Assembly: GCA_037576215.1 (NCBI GenBank)
Contig: JBANDB010000002.1
Location: 2,542,001 to 2,606,000, forward strand
Length of the DNA: 64,000 bases
Source of the DNA: Armillaria gallica
Taxonomy: Eukaryota > Basidiomycota > Agaricomycetes > Agaricales > Physalacriaceae
Reading direction: 5' to 3'
Position numbers and translations under genes: made by a program. This document shows, piece after piece, positions 26,349-40,188 of the stretch. The notes beneath the pieces are model-generated. The model searched no databases, had not been told where the DNA came from, and saw only the letters and a list, made by a program, of their open reading frames with translations. Numbering within the stretch: the first letter of the stretch is position 1; each line of letters begins with the position of its first letter.

Positions 26349-29300
26349 TTTCTTGCTTTGTTGTACTCGCTACTCTCCGGTTCCTGTGGCTAACATCTGT
26401 ACCTACTTTTTCATCCGACACTGACATCTTGGACACACTTAACACATCATGATCACAAACTTAGACGTACACTTTACTGACACCCAATCGTATCTTAGAC
26501 AATCTTTGTATTCATATTTCAAGTTTCTTCTTTGTACTATAATGTATAACCACCATATCTATAGAAAGTATTATTATCATCGGACACTATGTAGTGCATA
26601 GACTAGTTAGAAGCGACTGTGTAACGCGGTTAACCAAATTCTGCTGCCTGTCCCCATCGGCGCACCGTTGTAATCTCCATCCGAAATGTTCTCTCCGTAA
26701 AAGCGGATACAGCTAGAACGAATCAGACCAAGACCGTTGTCGTGCTAGTAGTAACAATAATGCGACCGTGATGAGACCGGCATTCCGAACACCGACACAT
26801 GTGGGTCTTTTCCAAGGGTTCTAGGCATAAGTGCCCCCAAATTTTGAGGGGAGAGAGGAACAGAGTACGTTTTTTTTAAGACGGTGACGGTCGGATCACA
26901 ACAGTTGGAATGGATCCAAACGACGTTTTTTCTTGTTACATTCTGATGTATCAACTGCTTACCTATGGCGGTAATACTAGTACATATGACTTTTTTAGAG
27001 CGACTTTGCTACAATTACAGTGGTTGATCTCATTCGGATTCCGCAATGGACTCGGAGGTTTGCGTTTGCATCTTGTTTGCATCAGACAGGCAGACTTAGA
27101 AAGGTTTTAAGGTTTTACCATGTCCCGAAAACCGTGGGGCGATCGTAAATGTGATCTGAATTCTGTCGCTGCGGCTTCGTCGAAGGGAAAGACTTACGGC
27201 ACCCTGCAATCTTGAAACAGAAAATTGATCTTGACTTTCGATCCTGAGGCCCGGTCCGGCCCAACCACTGGCAGCCGCAACCAATAGTTAGCCTGGTACA
27301 CATCTTCTCGAGGCTCTCTCTTTATTCTTTCTGTTATGTTATAAACATCGTTCGAGGTCCATAAGTACATGGATCAGGATTGACCGGTAGTACCTTCATC
27401 CGACACGCTTTTCATAGGTACAAATAACGTAGTCATCTACACATACCCCTTGAATTAATGAACGGTTAAGTCAGCCAGAAGGGGAACGGTAACTTCGCAT
27501 GATAGTTCCCCCTTCTTTGATGATAAGTATGAGGTATCGCGCAAAGAAGGCGTTTTAGTTTTACTGCAGTTCGCAATAAAGAGCACGGGAATGTATCTCC
27601 GATCTGCTCGCTGCTAGGCCGGTGGTTGAATACCTGCACCGTATCAAACCGTCCTTTTTACGAAACCGGGAATAATGACACAGAAGAGTGATCGACGCAT
27701 GTGCACAAAGTTCTCATGTTATCTCGATTGGTAACAACCCTGCCATGTTGAACGGGATATCTATTGTTCCCTGTGAGAACGGCCGTATTTCAACTGAATC
27801 TGAGGTTTACAGGGTTGCAAGTAGAGTAAGTAACCGGGGAGAGATGTTTCTGAATCACATATCTGGAAAGCATTTTGAGATTGATTGAGAACGTGGGTGA
27901 GAATCCGGTGTCGAGGAAAGCGTCGCTCCTGAGCGCACGCTAGCAAACGATGGACAGTACATAACTAAGAATACTGTTCCTGCGCAGTTGATATTGATGC
28001 AGAAATTAAATTCGGTCCGCCGCGACCGGATCCGCCCGACGTCCCCGACGGGTCTATTTTCTTTCTGAAGAGCGATGAACAAGGTTCTTCCGCCAGTATT
28101 TCCCGCGCTAGACCCTAGACAGGGCTGTTTTCAGCAACTTCCACGACCAGTGTAATCAACTTCATTGGGCAAACTGTGATACACTTTCTTGTTTTCCGAG
28201 TTCTTTTCTTCTATCAAATACTCATTATTAGCTTTGAAGATACATAACGCCGGTACCTGTCAGAAACAAACACAGATCGTTACAATCTGAGGCTTGCTCA
28301 TATCGCCCACATTATAATTTCAGAATCAAATACTCCCAATATTAGACACCAACTGGCAACTAATGTGAACGACGGTAGAATGGAACGTTCTTACAGTAAG
28401 TAAACAACTCATCTAGAAATCCTGGACAAGCACTCATGAACTTCGGAGTGTCAGAGGAGTTAGAACCAGTGAATGTAACCAAGGGGGAAGAGATAATTAG
28501 ATGCTGCGGATATGTGTCCAGTGATTGTACCGTCACTATGTAAAGATGAGGTTCTGATATAGAGCACTTACAGACACCGTCCGCTTACAAGCCGCGCGCG
28601 ATACTATGAGCAGATAAGACAGTAAACGAATCCCAGCGGACGAAGTTGAGATGCAATAATACGAATTGTGTGGTAGATAAAGAGGTATATACGTACGCAG
28701 ATAAATGAAGAAAACGTTGTTCAAAAGCGAATCATCGCAAGAAATACGAACGGCGAGCAGGAAGGCGCGACGAGTCCCGCAGAGGGAACAACGCTATTGG
28801 TCCGGGCTTATCTCAGACCAGAGTTAAGCCCGAAGAGCTTTCGGCCTCAAGAACTCAAGCCCAGGGACGTTGCCGTTCTACTTTACGCGGCGACCGTGAT
28901 GAGGATACTCAACTTCAGGTACCTGCGCGGTCCAAAAGTTCCAGCGATGCCCAAAATTTCGTAAGATGGGCAAGTTCTCCAGGGGTAAGATATTGGGTGC
29001 AGGATTTGCAGGTCTCGTCTGGGCGTTGCCGTTTTACTTTACGCGTGATAGACGGCGAACATGATGAGAGTAAATATTCATCTCGGGTACCTGCGCGTGG
29101 TCTAAAGACTTCAGCCTGGAATGCCCAAACTTTCGTAAGACCGGCGAGTCTAGGGGTAAGATATTGGGTCCTTGGAAATGTGCAGGAGTTGCAGGTCTTA
29201 TCCGCCACCGCGATGCGGAAACAAGTTGCCCATTCGCACGGTCGGGATTGGTTTGAACACCAGAACGCGCTGTTAGCGAGGCAGACTGAATAGTGGACGA

Positions 29301-29773
29301 TTCTCTAGAATCCCTGGTGCCAGGTCGCGCGTAATGGCAGAGGTCAGTCTGAAAAAGGTGCGCTGTTGGTGAGAGAGAGCCAAACGGCACGTCCTCTATC
29401 ACCGGCAGCCAGACAAAATGAGTGAGGAGGCACTGAAAGTATCCGCCGGTTCCCAAGTGAATAACGGAAGTCGATGGTTTCCAGAGTCGAAGCCTCCGTA
29501 TCCTCGAAAGGACGTTGACATAACCAAGTACCGACCGTAGTCACCAGTATGTTCTCAGCTTTGCCTAAGCGCAAAGACCGTACAGAATCCGCTGCGCAGC
29601 GCGCACGTATTGGAAGGGAAATGCCCGGCAACTCGATTGTATTTGTGTGGTTCTAATCAGTGTTTTGAGTTGAGCAATTGAAACGCCAGAAGAAGATCGA
29701 ACTTTTGAGATAAATTGCCTCACGCTTCAGAGATGCACGCAACTAATGATACACTTGTTCTTGGGTTTCTTCC
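26349..29773. other. Intergenic 3.4 kb, no supported gene
   Basis: Convergent 3' ends of the Prm10-type gene and the fumarate reductase gene bound this stretch. Frames are all under ~140 codons and overlap on opposite strands. Apart from a two-copy direct repeat at 28868-29205 I see no structure. Confidence 0.5.
28868..29205 (-). repeat. Two-copy tandem direct repeat with a shared open frame
   Basis: Unit 1 (28868-29023) and unit 2 (29024-29205) both begin with cgttgccgtt, then actttacgcg, and share gtacctgcgcg, atgcccaaa, tttcgtaaga and aggggtaagatattgggt. A 97-codon minus-strand frame crosses both units and encodes two related blocks, each containing TC-x-SCT, QYLTP, LTK-x-WA and RAGT. Whether it is translated is unknown; it may be a relic of a duplicated exon. 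Confidence 0.7.
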
Positions 29774-31434
<1,661 letters not shown>

Positions 31435-31637
31435 GGATTGATGGACGCGGGTTCATGCTTGCAAAGAATAAGGTCAAGTGGACTGCCTAGAAATGTCTGG
31501 AGCGAGTCGGCCTAGACCGGCCCGCACTTTTCCAGACCATATCAATGCCAATTAGTATGGCTTAGTCCTGGTTAGCCGTAATATTAGCTAGGTATTTTAC
31601 TACTGTCCATTGAGCGTTCACTGGTATAATCTAGCAA

Positions 31638-33422
31638 TCACATCATCCCCAGGACGGTCAACACCACTCCCAGTAGCGCCAGACTACAAGACCAAGATAC
31701 AACAACGCCACTACTGCTTGGCGGAGCCGTGGTATTCGTCTGTCCCGCAACGTCTGCACGCCGGGTAAATAACTCGTATCATCAGCCAAGAAAAGACTCA
31801 CATTGGTCGAATGTAGGGAACGAGTAGTTGGTCTCGACATACGGTTGAGTGTTGTTCATTGCAACAGCGATGGGTACCAAGTACTATAGAAAGCCGATCA
31901 GTGGGTGGGATGTTTGATAAAGCTGCACTAACCTGAAAGGCAGCTTTCAGCTGTGGATACCACTTCATTGCCGTCGACATGGTATAGTTGTTCAACTCGT
32001 GGGTCAGCATTATGGTACCTTGCTAAACACACACTTCTCAGTATCGCTATAAGGAACTTGTAATTTGGACGTACTGTACTGAAGGTTCCACTTGTCATGT
32101 TGTTGATCAATGCTTGATAATTCGCATCTACAGTCTCAGTGGTAATATTCCCCGTTCCTGCCTTCCAGTCGTTCGAGTCATACTTCCAGATAATAGTCTG
32201 AAGGCCAAGGGCATTCGCGATTGCTCGTATCCTGTCATCAACATCACCGAAAGGGGGCTATAATATTTCGTCAAGAGGCATATGTTGACAGTAAGATATA
32301 CTCCTACCCTCCAGCATTTCGGAGTAACGCCAGTGACGAGTTTTATTGCTTGCATCTTCGTCGCATTAGGATGGAGTCACGTCTCGGAGCACAAAACAAC
32401 TCACGGCTGGTTATCATAAGTTAGTTGTTGCGGCACGAAATAAAGAAGGATCGGCTTACTGTAGTAAAGTTCGGCGAAGGCGTCCGAACTGTTAAATGAT
32501 GTCACTGAAACGTTGTTACCTCAATGCCGGACCAGAAACAATCGAACACGAGGATACGTACTGTATCGATGAGACCAAGTATCTTTGCAAGTTTTTAGCG
32601 AGGAAAATAGGAAATATTGAAGCACTCACGAACGCAAATCTCATGGCCATCAGCAACTGCTCTTTGCGCTTCCAGCGGCCAATCCATAACGTTACTTCCA
32701 ATGTAAAACATCGCTATAACACCATTAATTTCCGCGTTCGAAAAAGAAACGACCAGAACTAACTAGCTTTCTGATTTTGGCTAGTCAAATAGTCGTAGAA
32801 CGCGTTATGAGAGCAATTCGGTCCATCATCGAAGCCGAACCCCAGAGTCCCAGGCTATCATCAACGCATCAGCGATAAACCATTTAACAGAACCACCAAA
32901 CGCACTTCGGGAACCGAAGCAATGTCAGCAGGTAACCCAGCCAATTTCGGCTGTACACATTGATGGTAGCTCCACCAACAATCCGGGTCAGATGCGGAAT
33001 ACGTGACGTTGGTGAAGTTTCCAGTGCTGGTTCCCTATTATTGTCAGGTAAGACAATGGGTGCCAAGGTTAGAAAAAGGTAGTACTCACCTTGGGCAATA
33101 TAGTTGTCGGAATACTGCCCATAATGGACTGCCACTTGGCTTGTGCGGTGGTATCATTGGCGAGGATGGAGGCAGGCTGCCATACCGTAGGGAAGGAGTG
33201 GATTTGTGTGGCTGAGGGCGCGTAGTAGTACGCCGTGCACTCTACTGATGGATCTAAAAAAATTCAACAAACATGAGGTAATCAACCAACTAACAATACC
33301 ATGAACCACGAACCGGAGATGGAGGCCTCCCCCGCCTCGTCGGTACGGTCCTGCGCATGTGAATCCGGGACGAGGACGGTGAGCAGGAAAAAGGCGCAAA
33401 GGGAAAGGGAGCCGGGTAACAT
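31638..33422 (-). CDS. Chitin deacetylase, CE4 family, GPI-type
   Basis: Removes N-acetyl groups from wall chitin, giving chitosan. The start at 33422 gives a signal peptide (MLPGSLSLCAFFLLTVLVPD). The mature N-terminus has CTAYYYAPSATQIHSFPTVW and DPDCWWSYHQC. The NodB motifs are complete: TLGFGFDDGPNCSHNAF, CVHTWSHRYMT, CWRPPFGDVDDR, IIWKYDSNDW and IMLTHELN. The C-terminus is a Thr/Pro/Ser-rich spacer ending in a hydrophobic tail (VSWSCSLALLGVVLTVLGMM), typical of GPI-anchored fungal members. The gene is cut by about ten introns. Between LYYT and MQAIKLV the only reading I find needs a 2-nt exon, described in the findings. It starts 1.7 kb from, and divergent to, the alpha-1,3-glucanase gene. 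Confidence 0.93.
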
Positions 33423-35095
33423 GGCCGGGATATGCACGCTGGGGGGGAAAAGAACAACGATTGGAGGCAATACGATTTATGTAGGGTCTAAAAATATACA
33501 GGCTAAAGATAGACACACTATGTTTAGCCTTGTTTCCGAAAAACATATTCCGTCACAGAGAAGCACAGGCCCTGAGCTGCTCCATGCAACTGCCAGCCAC
33601 TAGCTGTGCTCTGGAGTAGCAGAAACTGTCTGCTACAGATGAACGTAGCCCGGCGTCCCCGGTGTCGGTAAGAATGTTGGTCACATCAGGCCATCATGTT
33701 GAGAGAGGCTTGCCGGTATCTGCTGGCCAGTGTACGAAGCCTGACCTATAGTCATGAGACTTTAAAATAGATTCATGAAGGGCGTACATTTCTCTTTTCT
33801 GGACTATATAAGCCACGGTGTCGCCACCGTCACGTACTTAATATAGGGACAGACAGTAGTTTAGGGAAGGTGAGGCCGAAATCTGAAGCACATGTCCATA
33901 AACTGCAAACCGTGATACCGTAACACCGGAACTGGACGGGTACCCTGCTTCGCGATGGAACAGCAAAAGTTGCGACGCCGGGTCTAGAAGGTACATGAAA
34001 TGCCTCCAGGCAGTCGAGTTTCCGCGATGTTGAAGGATTTGGATTAGTGAACTCACGTCTTAGACAAAACGTACAGCGACGTACGTCATTTAAATTTACT
34101 GTACAAGCTGGAGAGACAGCAGCGTCATCAAGACGCTCCAACTGTTGATGTAGAACAACATCGGAGTCATAATCTGATACATCAACGGCATCAGTAGAGA
34201 ACTTGAAGCCCTTTCTTTCCACGCAACGGCCCCGAATGAAACACACGAACATTGAGCACCATTGATGCAAGACGGATTACGTCTTTCCTGAACCTTAAGC
34301 TTTTAAGTATTCAGTTGTGCCGCAGAAAGTATGTAGCATTCAGACTCGCAAAATGATGCTGATGGACAGCCTGGGAGTCGAGGTCCTTTAAGGACTGACC
34401 AGAGCTATCCTTCCCTCGTGGAATGAAGAGAACTCGAGCTGAAGAAGAGAGAAGCAGTCATGATGGGGGATCGAACTTCCAGCAGTTCCCTTCCGGTTAT
34501 TTCCGAAGTGAATTTCAATGACCGTCCAACCCGCCGCACACGGCATCATCGATGCCGTGATGCCGTTCATACTTCATTCCCAGTCGGCGCATTCTGTACG
34601 ATACGAAGGAGCAGAGGATATTTCTTTGTGCAGCGAGGCCTAACTCTGCAGGGAATGTGGTTTGAATGCAGAGCATACATCAGCTCTAAGGTTTAGATTG
34701 TGAGCCGAGCTTTTGCATCAATATCGCATCATTACTTTCCCACATTTGATCAAAGGCGCATTTTAATTCTTCTTTAAAAGAGCAGGTACTTAAAGCCGCG
34801 GAGTCGACTCTACAAAATGGATACCTTCAGGCCGCCGTTCTTTGTACAGTCAAAACGAAGGCGGGGAACCCGGCAAATCCCGCTACTAGATTGAAGGGAG
34901 CACGCACAGCCCTCTTTCGGCCCGATCTCCGAGCCTTCCCCGCCATCACTCAAACTGACTATCATTTACGGAGGCTTCACTTTTATCTCGCTCTGCATTC
35001 AACTTGAGGCTTGCTCCGTTTCTCATAGACAGTAGAGACTGTGCTGAGAGCACATCCAACCATATTTTCAACACCAACCCCCCTAAAACAGGTTT
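33423..35095. other. Intergenic stretch between chitin deacetylase and alpha-1,3-glucanase
   Basis: 1.7 kb divergent region. A 146-codon minus-strand frame at 33830-34270 is the longest and has no recognisable domain. The stretch likely holds both promoters. I cannot point to specific sites. Confidence 0.5.
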
Positions 35096-36894
35096 ATGGC
35101 AAAATCTACCAAGTATGTTTTCGCCCAGTGAGTGCTGCATTCTGTTTTATTTCAAAAACCTCACATGAGCAAGCTTTATGGTGGGAAATACCTACGTTAG
35201 CCAATTCCATACCCTCTCATTTCTCCCGGTCGTGAATGACGATTGAGGCGCGCTACTAGCCGTACACTGTCGAAGACTGGTTGGAGGATATCGTTTTGGC
35301 CAGCCAGAACAATCTGTGGGTATACAATATGTCTCTCCTGCTTCGTCAGTCTGATATTCTCTTCCTCAGAGATGGGTTCGTATTAAATGTTGGAAGCGAA
35401 CCATGGCAAAAGGATCGCTCCGCGGATTGTTTTCAGGCCCTCTCGCAAACAACCCTTCCCTTCAAACTGTTCTTTAGCTTTGATATGAGGTGCTTTCTAC
35501 CCCTCATTATTGACCTTAGCCCCTGAAATAGAGCAGCTCGATACCAGGACAATCAGCCGAAGACGTTCATCTGCTTTGCGAGTACATGGAATCTTTTGGA
35601 AATCATCCTGGCATGTTTAGATACAAAGGCGGCGTCGCTGTATCAACTTTCATGGGAGAACACCTACGATTCGGTCAGCATACCTTGGACAATGCCTGGG
35701 GATACGTCAAGAGAACCCTCGAAGAGATCGTTCCCGTAAGCTTCAAGACCCAAGTTCTGTGCTTGCCATAAAAATCCCTCACATGCACGACAGATCCACT
35801 TTATCCCGTCCTTCTTTATTGACCCAGCAACATATCCGACAATGACGTGTTTGGACGGCGCGTTTAATGTGGGTCTCTCTCCTCTTCACTTTCCTTTCAG
35901 GGCTTACTACTGTTCAGTGGAGCGGAGGCTGGCCTCTTCATTTGACGTTCAAATCCCCGAGACGCGAGATCGAATGCCCGGAGCTGAAGTCCGACCGGCA
36001 CCACCTCCGTCATCTGGCTGGGCGGACTTTCATGGCGGCTGTTTCCCCTTGGTTCTTCACAGTATGTCTCAACCAATTCGACCGAGGAACATTATCTAAG
36101 AACCTAGTAGCATTATGGGCCTGATACTTGGAACAAGAACGTAAGTTCCTTTCCATGAATACAAGGATAACTTTAATGACAGGTAAATAGTGGATATACA
36201 GAGGAGACGACTGGCTTTTCGTACGCCGCTGGGAACAACTAATCTCAATGCGCGAGCAGATCGACATCGTCCAGGTGATATCATGGAACGGTCCGTCCTT
36301 TAACCTGCAACCCCATCTTTGAATCCTCCTAGATGTTGTAGACTACGGTGAATCGCACTACATCGGGCCCATCAAAGGCGCCCAGCCAAACTCTCAAGCA
36401 TGGGTTGACGGCTTTCCACATGCAGCATGGTTGACGCTCAACGCGTACTACTCGCGAGCCTTCAAGGAGGGGAGATATCCTCCCATTGAACATGATCAGA
36501 TATTCCTGTGGGCGCGCCCTCATCCCAAAGACGCGACGGCGTCTAACGATACCGTGGATCGGCCCACCCATTGGCAGGTGGTAAGTTCCCGGTGTAGCCC
36601 TTCGACTATATATGTTAATGGAGATTGTCCTAGACGGATGATACTTTATGGGTCGTCGTGTTCGCTACGTCACCTGCGAAGGTAAAGCTCTACGCTGGGG
36701 ACGATCATAAGAGGTCTTTTCACGTCGGAGCTGGGGTGACGAAGCTGTGTCGATCTTTAAAGGGAGGCAAAGGTGTCAAGGTAACAATGGAACGCAAAGG
36801 CGCTGTTGTTGGGCATTGTGCTCCACACGAATTCCGCTTCCAGATCAGGCCAGAAGTGCACAACTTCAATGCGTTTACCGCAGCGTCGTGTTAA
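35096..36894 (+). CDS. GH71 alpha-1,3-glucanase (mutanase)
   Basis: Hydrolyses alpha-1,3-glucan, a main outer-wall polymer of basidiomycetes. The assembled protein is about 425 residues in ten or so exons. Motifs in order are KYVFAHFMVGNTYPYTVEDW, DGFVLNVGSEPWQ, FKLFFSFDMSS, GNHPGMFRYKGGVAVSTFMG, CLDGAFNWSGGWPLHL, FMAAVSPWFFTHYGPDTWNK, NWIYRGDDWLFVRRWEQLIS, QVISWNDYGESHYIGP and QAWVDGFPHAAWL. A C-terminal beta-rich region follows and ends in HNFNAFTAASC. The start at 35096 (MAKSTKYVFAH) is directly followed by the catalytic domain with no signal peptide. An unseen upstream exon is possible, but an intracellular form, as known for the fission yeast spore glucanase Agn2, is the simplest reading. 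All core motifs are intact. Confidence 0.9.
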
Positions 36895-37041
36895 AACGCA
36901 CATAGTATTCCCCGACAATATACAGAAGATCGCTGACTCGCCGAGGAACGTTCTCTCAAGCGTACCATAATACCCATTGATAATCCACCATATCTTACAA
37001 AACAAACGTTGACACAGACTTTATATAGTACCCGCAATAGA

Positions 37042-38003
37042 TTACCTCCCACCGTTGATCATCTCTATCCCTGTCAGTTCATCCTCGTTGGAATCTTTGC
37101 CTAGATCTTCTTTTTCTCCACCTACAGCCTTCGCGCCGTTGATAGGCTCGTCTCCACATCCACAATCGTACTCCTCATCCAGATGTGCACAATCAAATTG
37201 AGGTTTGTGTAGATGCTTGTTGACCTCGTTATGAAGAGAGCAAAGCCTGTAATGACGCGTATATCGATACAAGAGAATGATACCATAGCTTTCAGCACAT
37301 ACCAGAGTGCCGCAGATCGACGGGATGAGGTCTAGAAAGAATTCAGTTATCTTGGCGAGGAAGGGTGAAAAGAGGCCAACCTGAGGAGGAAATTCCTTAA
37401 GCAGTTTTTGGAATCCTGTCGCACATTCTCCGCAGGGATATAGTCGTGACAGGAGATGGAAATATGAGTTCAGCGCTTCTCGTTCGTCGGCATTGGGGTT
37501 CTGCACCAGAAATCAAGCCATTGTCGCTACAGAGAATCAGGAGAAAGGAACCTCGGGATATCGCAGAGTCATCGTGTGCCTATATTTCCACAAAAGTCTA
37601 GGCATGTGCAACCAAGGTAGCAGAAAGTTGACTCACAATAACTTCCACGTTGCCCGTCCCAGCGCAGCCCTATAAGCCATTAGATAAGCCGCAATAGAAC
37701 AAGCGCAAAACACACTTTGCAGTCGCGTTCCCCAACTTTGGCATGATAACCGGTCCCTCGGTAGCATCCCATTCACCTTTCTTGTACGAGCCGGTGTGCA
37801 GAGCTACACCTCCTTCGCCTAGAAAGTCACCTGTCCACGGGTCGATATATGCTCGAGTTGGAGGATGCAGGAACACAAGCATGGATATGACGACCTGTAA
37901 AATGCCAGGTAAATATCGAGGGCATTTCAGATTGGAGGGAGCTGACCAGCGCTAGGATGATGGCAAAAAATGACTTTGCGAACCGAGATAGTAGCCTAGT
38001 CAT
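37042..38003 (-). CDS. ERV2: Erv2-like FAD-linked sulfhydryl oxidase
   Basis: Generates disulfides de novo in the secretory pathway, passing electrons from thiols through FAD to oxygen. The start at 38003 gives MTRLLSRFAKSFFAIILAL, which joins after an intron to VVISMLVFLHPP, forming a single signal-anchor helix. The Erv/ALR domain follows: GRATWKLLHTMTLRYPE, the redox CxxC in LYPCGECATGF, and LWLCSLHNEVNKHLHKPQFD. The C-terminal tail has extra cysteines (DCAHLDEEYDCGCGDEP), a place for the shuttle pair, and then becomes acidic. Six or so exons. It is head-to-head with BTB-A, 242 bp apart, and this shared promoter has been copied at 41309-41472. Confidence 0.9.
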
Positions 38004-38245
38004 TGTCGCAGCTGGCGATGGGGTGGGCTGCTGGCGCCGGTGGTGATGGTAAGAAGATACTTGGCATTTGTTTCGAAGTCGAAGTAATCATCAGAGGTAG
38101 CGAACACCACGTGGAAGTGGCTGTGTAGGTAGGCCGGGCCTTCCATCGACCAAGTCTCATCCGCATGAGCTAGGTGTATATTTCACGTCTCCTCAGACAT
38201 TTGCCTCGTTGTTCGTCTTTGTAACCCACTTCCAGCATCCTAGTC
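38004..38245. promoter_or_regulatory. Divergent promoter ERV2 / BTB-A
   Basis: The 242 bp between two opposite start codons must hold both promoters. Positions 37993-38150, from the third codon of ERV2 outward, are repeated almost exactly at 41309-41472. That makes this segment the source (or sister) of the promoter relic inside the BTB array. Confidence 0.7.
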
Positions 38246-39055
38246 ATGAACAACGAGTCGAAGGAGTATATTCGAAATCCCACTTTCTATTGGGAGCCTA
38301 TCACCTTCCTGGTGCGAGTTCTCACAGAAATTCACCACCTATCGCGAGCTGACGAGCTCCTCACCAGGTAGAAGGTCAGCTCTTTAAAGTTAACCGCCAT
38401 ATGTTCGAATTTTCGTCAGACGTATTTTCGACCATGTTCAGCCTGCCTCAAGGGAAATCTACTGTCGTGGATGGATCCGACGACGAGCATCCTTTAGTTC
38501 TACAAGGTATTGAGAGTATGGAGTTTGAGAATCTCTTGAAGGCGATAGTACATGCAAGACAACCGTAAGCTCTATACTATCTGCCCATCTATTTTGGTAG
38601 ACCGATTTATCAGGACGACTGTGCTCACTCAAGATGAGTGGCTCTCAGCCTTAAAGCTAGCAACGATGTGGGGAATGGCAGATGTTCGACGCACGGCCAT
38701 CACCGAAATCACACAATTAAGGAGCATGGAGGATGTCGACAAGATCGTCCTAGGAAGAGAGTACTCTGTGGTAAATTGGGTGATATCAGGGTACATGGGA
38801 TTGACGAGTCGGAGCGGAGCAGTCTCCATCGATGATGTCTCGAGACTGACGTTACCTACTTGTCTACAGTTATGGGAGGTTCAGGTGTCGTACTTGGATG
38901 CTCGACTCCGCCGAGCACGGTCACGGAGTTTCAATGCGCTGGAAGACTCTCTGGGATCGCTGTTGGCCCCCCTATTCAATTCTGAGCTCGTCGAAATTCG
39001 TGAGAGAGGTCTACTTTACGGAGACGAAGTTCAAGCATTAGTTTGGACCGTCTAA
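38246..39055 (+). CDS. BTB/POZ domain protein, array member A
   Basis: First gene of the tandem array. Exon 1: MNNESKEYIRNPTFYWEPIT. After the phase-0 intron: VEGQLFKVNRHMFEFSSDVF, STMFSLPQGKS, VDGSDDEHPLVLQG and FENLLKAIVHA. After the phase-2 intron: LTQDEWLSALKLATMWGMAD and the C-terminal motif IVLGREYSVVNWVISGYMGL, then DVSRLTLPTCLQLWEVQVSY. The last 50 residues diverge from all other members (basic RLRRARSRSF, then SLGSLLAPLFNSELVEIRER). The frame is intact. Divergent from ERV2 and possibly co-regulated with it through the shared promoter. Confidence 0.88.
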
Positions 39056-39369
39056 TGCACTCAGTGAAAGTCACATAACTTTCGACTGTACCTATTTTTT
39101 TACCAGCCTTTATATGTATTGGTGTCAAGAGCCTCACGTAGCCTAGTTATCTTTGTTACAGATTGAGAATAAATTCAAGCCTGAGCATCGTTAGGTGGAT
39201 TTTCAGTATTGGCAACCTAGCGAGTTCAACGTGCACACGAAGTTCAAGTTCCGCTCTTTACGTTGGATCGTGATTGATGATCACGTATTTTCCTTCCAGG
39301 CGTCACCTGCATACCTGCAGTGTTCCACTGAGAAATACTTGTTTTGCCTACTGCGCTGGTGTTTTAGCG

Positions 39370-40188
39370 ATGAATGTCACAACACCCTCAGGTGCCTGCA
39401 TACGAAATTCGAAATTCTATTGGGAGCCGGTGACCTTCCTGGTGAGACCTTCCCTGAACTTGTCCGAATCGAGGCTGATCAGTGCTTCACAGGTAGAGAA
39501 CCAACTCTTCAAAATTGCCAGGCACCTATTCGTAGACTCCTCTGAAGTATTCTCGACTATGTTCAGCCTTCCTCAAGGGAACGTTGATGTGGTGGACGGA
39601 TCCGATGATGAACATCCATTGGTTCTGCAGGATGTGATGAGTGCGGATTTCGAGCATCTTTTAGCGGCGTTGGTGGACCAGAAGTGAGACACACCCTGGG
39701 GTCACTATCATGTTCGAGGCTAAATGGTGTCTCCGTACTACTTTAGGATACCTCCAGCACTTGGCCAAGATGGGTGGATTTCGGCTTTGAAGCTGGCATC
39801 AATGTGGGGGATGCACGCCATCCGACGCTTGGCCATCGATGAACTCACAAAACTCAACATGTCAGATGTCGACCGCGTTGTCTACGGAAAAGAATATGCT
39901 GTTGTGGATTGGGTGATGTCGGGGTATCGGGATCTAATTAGCCGAAAAACCGTGATCACCGCGGAGGACGTCTCGAAACTCACACTGCCGACTTGTCTTA
40001 ATGTTTGGCAGGTTCACATATCCATCTCCGAGTTAGAGAGAGAAAAGTATGACTACGGGGGCGCAAGAAAGTCGACCTTGCATCGGCTTTTGGAGAAAAT
40101 GTTTTCTTCTGAGCTGGGCGATGTTTCTCAAAGGAGCCAAGCATTTGGAGACAAGGTTCAATCTAAATCACCTTCGTTCCTACCATAG
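39370..40188 (+). CDS. BTB/POZ domain protein, array member B
   Basis: Exon 1: MNVTTPSGACIRNSKFYWEP. Exon 2: VENQLFKIARHLFVDSSEVF, STMFSLPQGNVD, VDGSDDEHPLVLQD, FEHLLAALVDQ. Exon 3: LGQDGWISALKLASMWGMHA, then VVYGKEYAVVDWVMSGYRDL, EDVSKLTLPTCLNVWQVHIS. It ends in KVQSKSPSFLP. It is closest to member F in both the BTB core (RHLF, V-D/N-SSEVF) and the C-terminal region (VVYGKEYAVVDW), so B and F are duplicates separated by C-D-E. All exons are in frame. Confidence 0.88.

Noticed and set aside
33830..34270. 146-codon minus-strand frame between chitin deacetylase and glucanase
   Set aside because: No recognisable motif and no splice links; overlapping frames on the same strand of similar quality.
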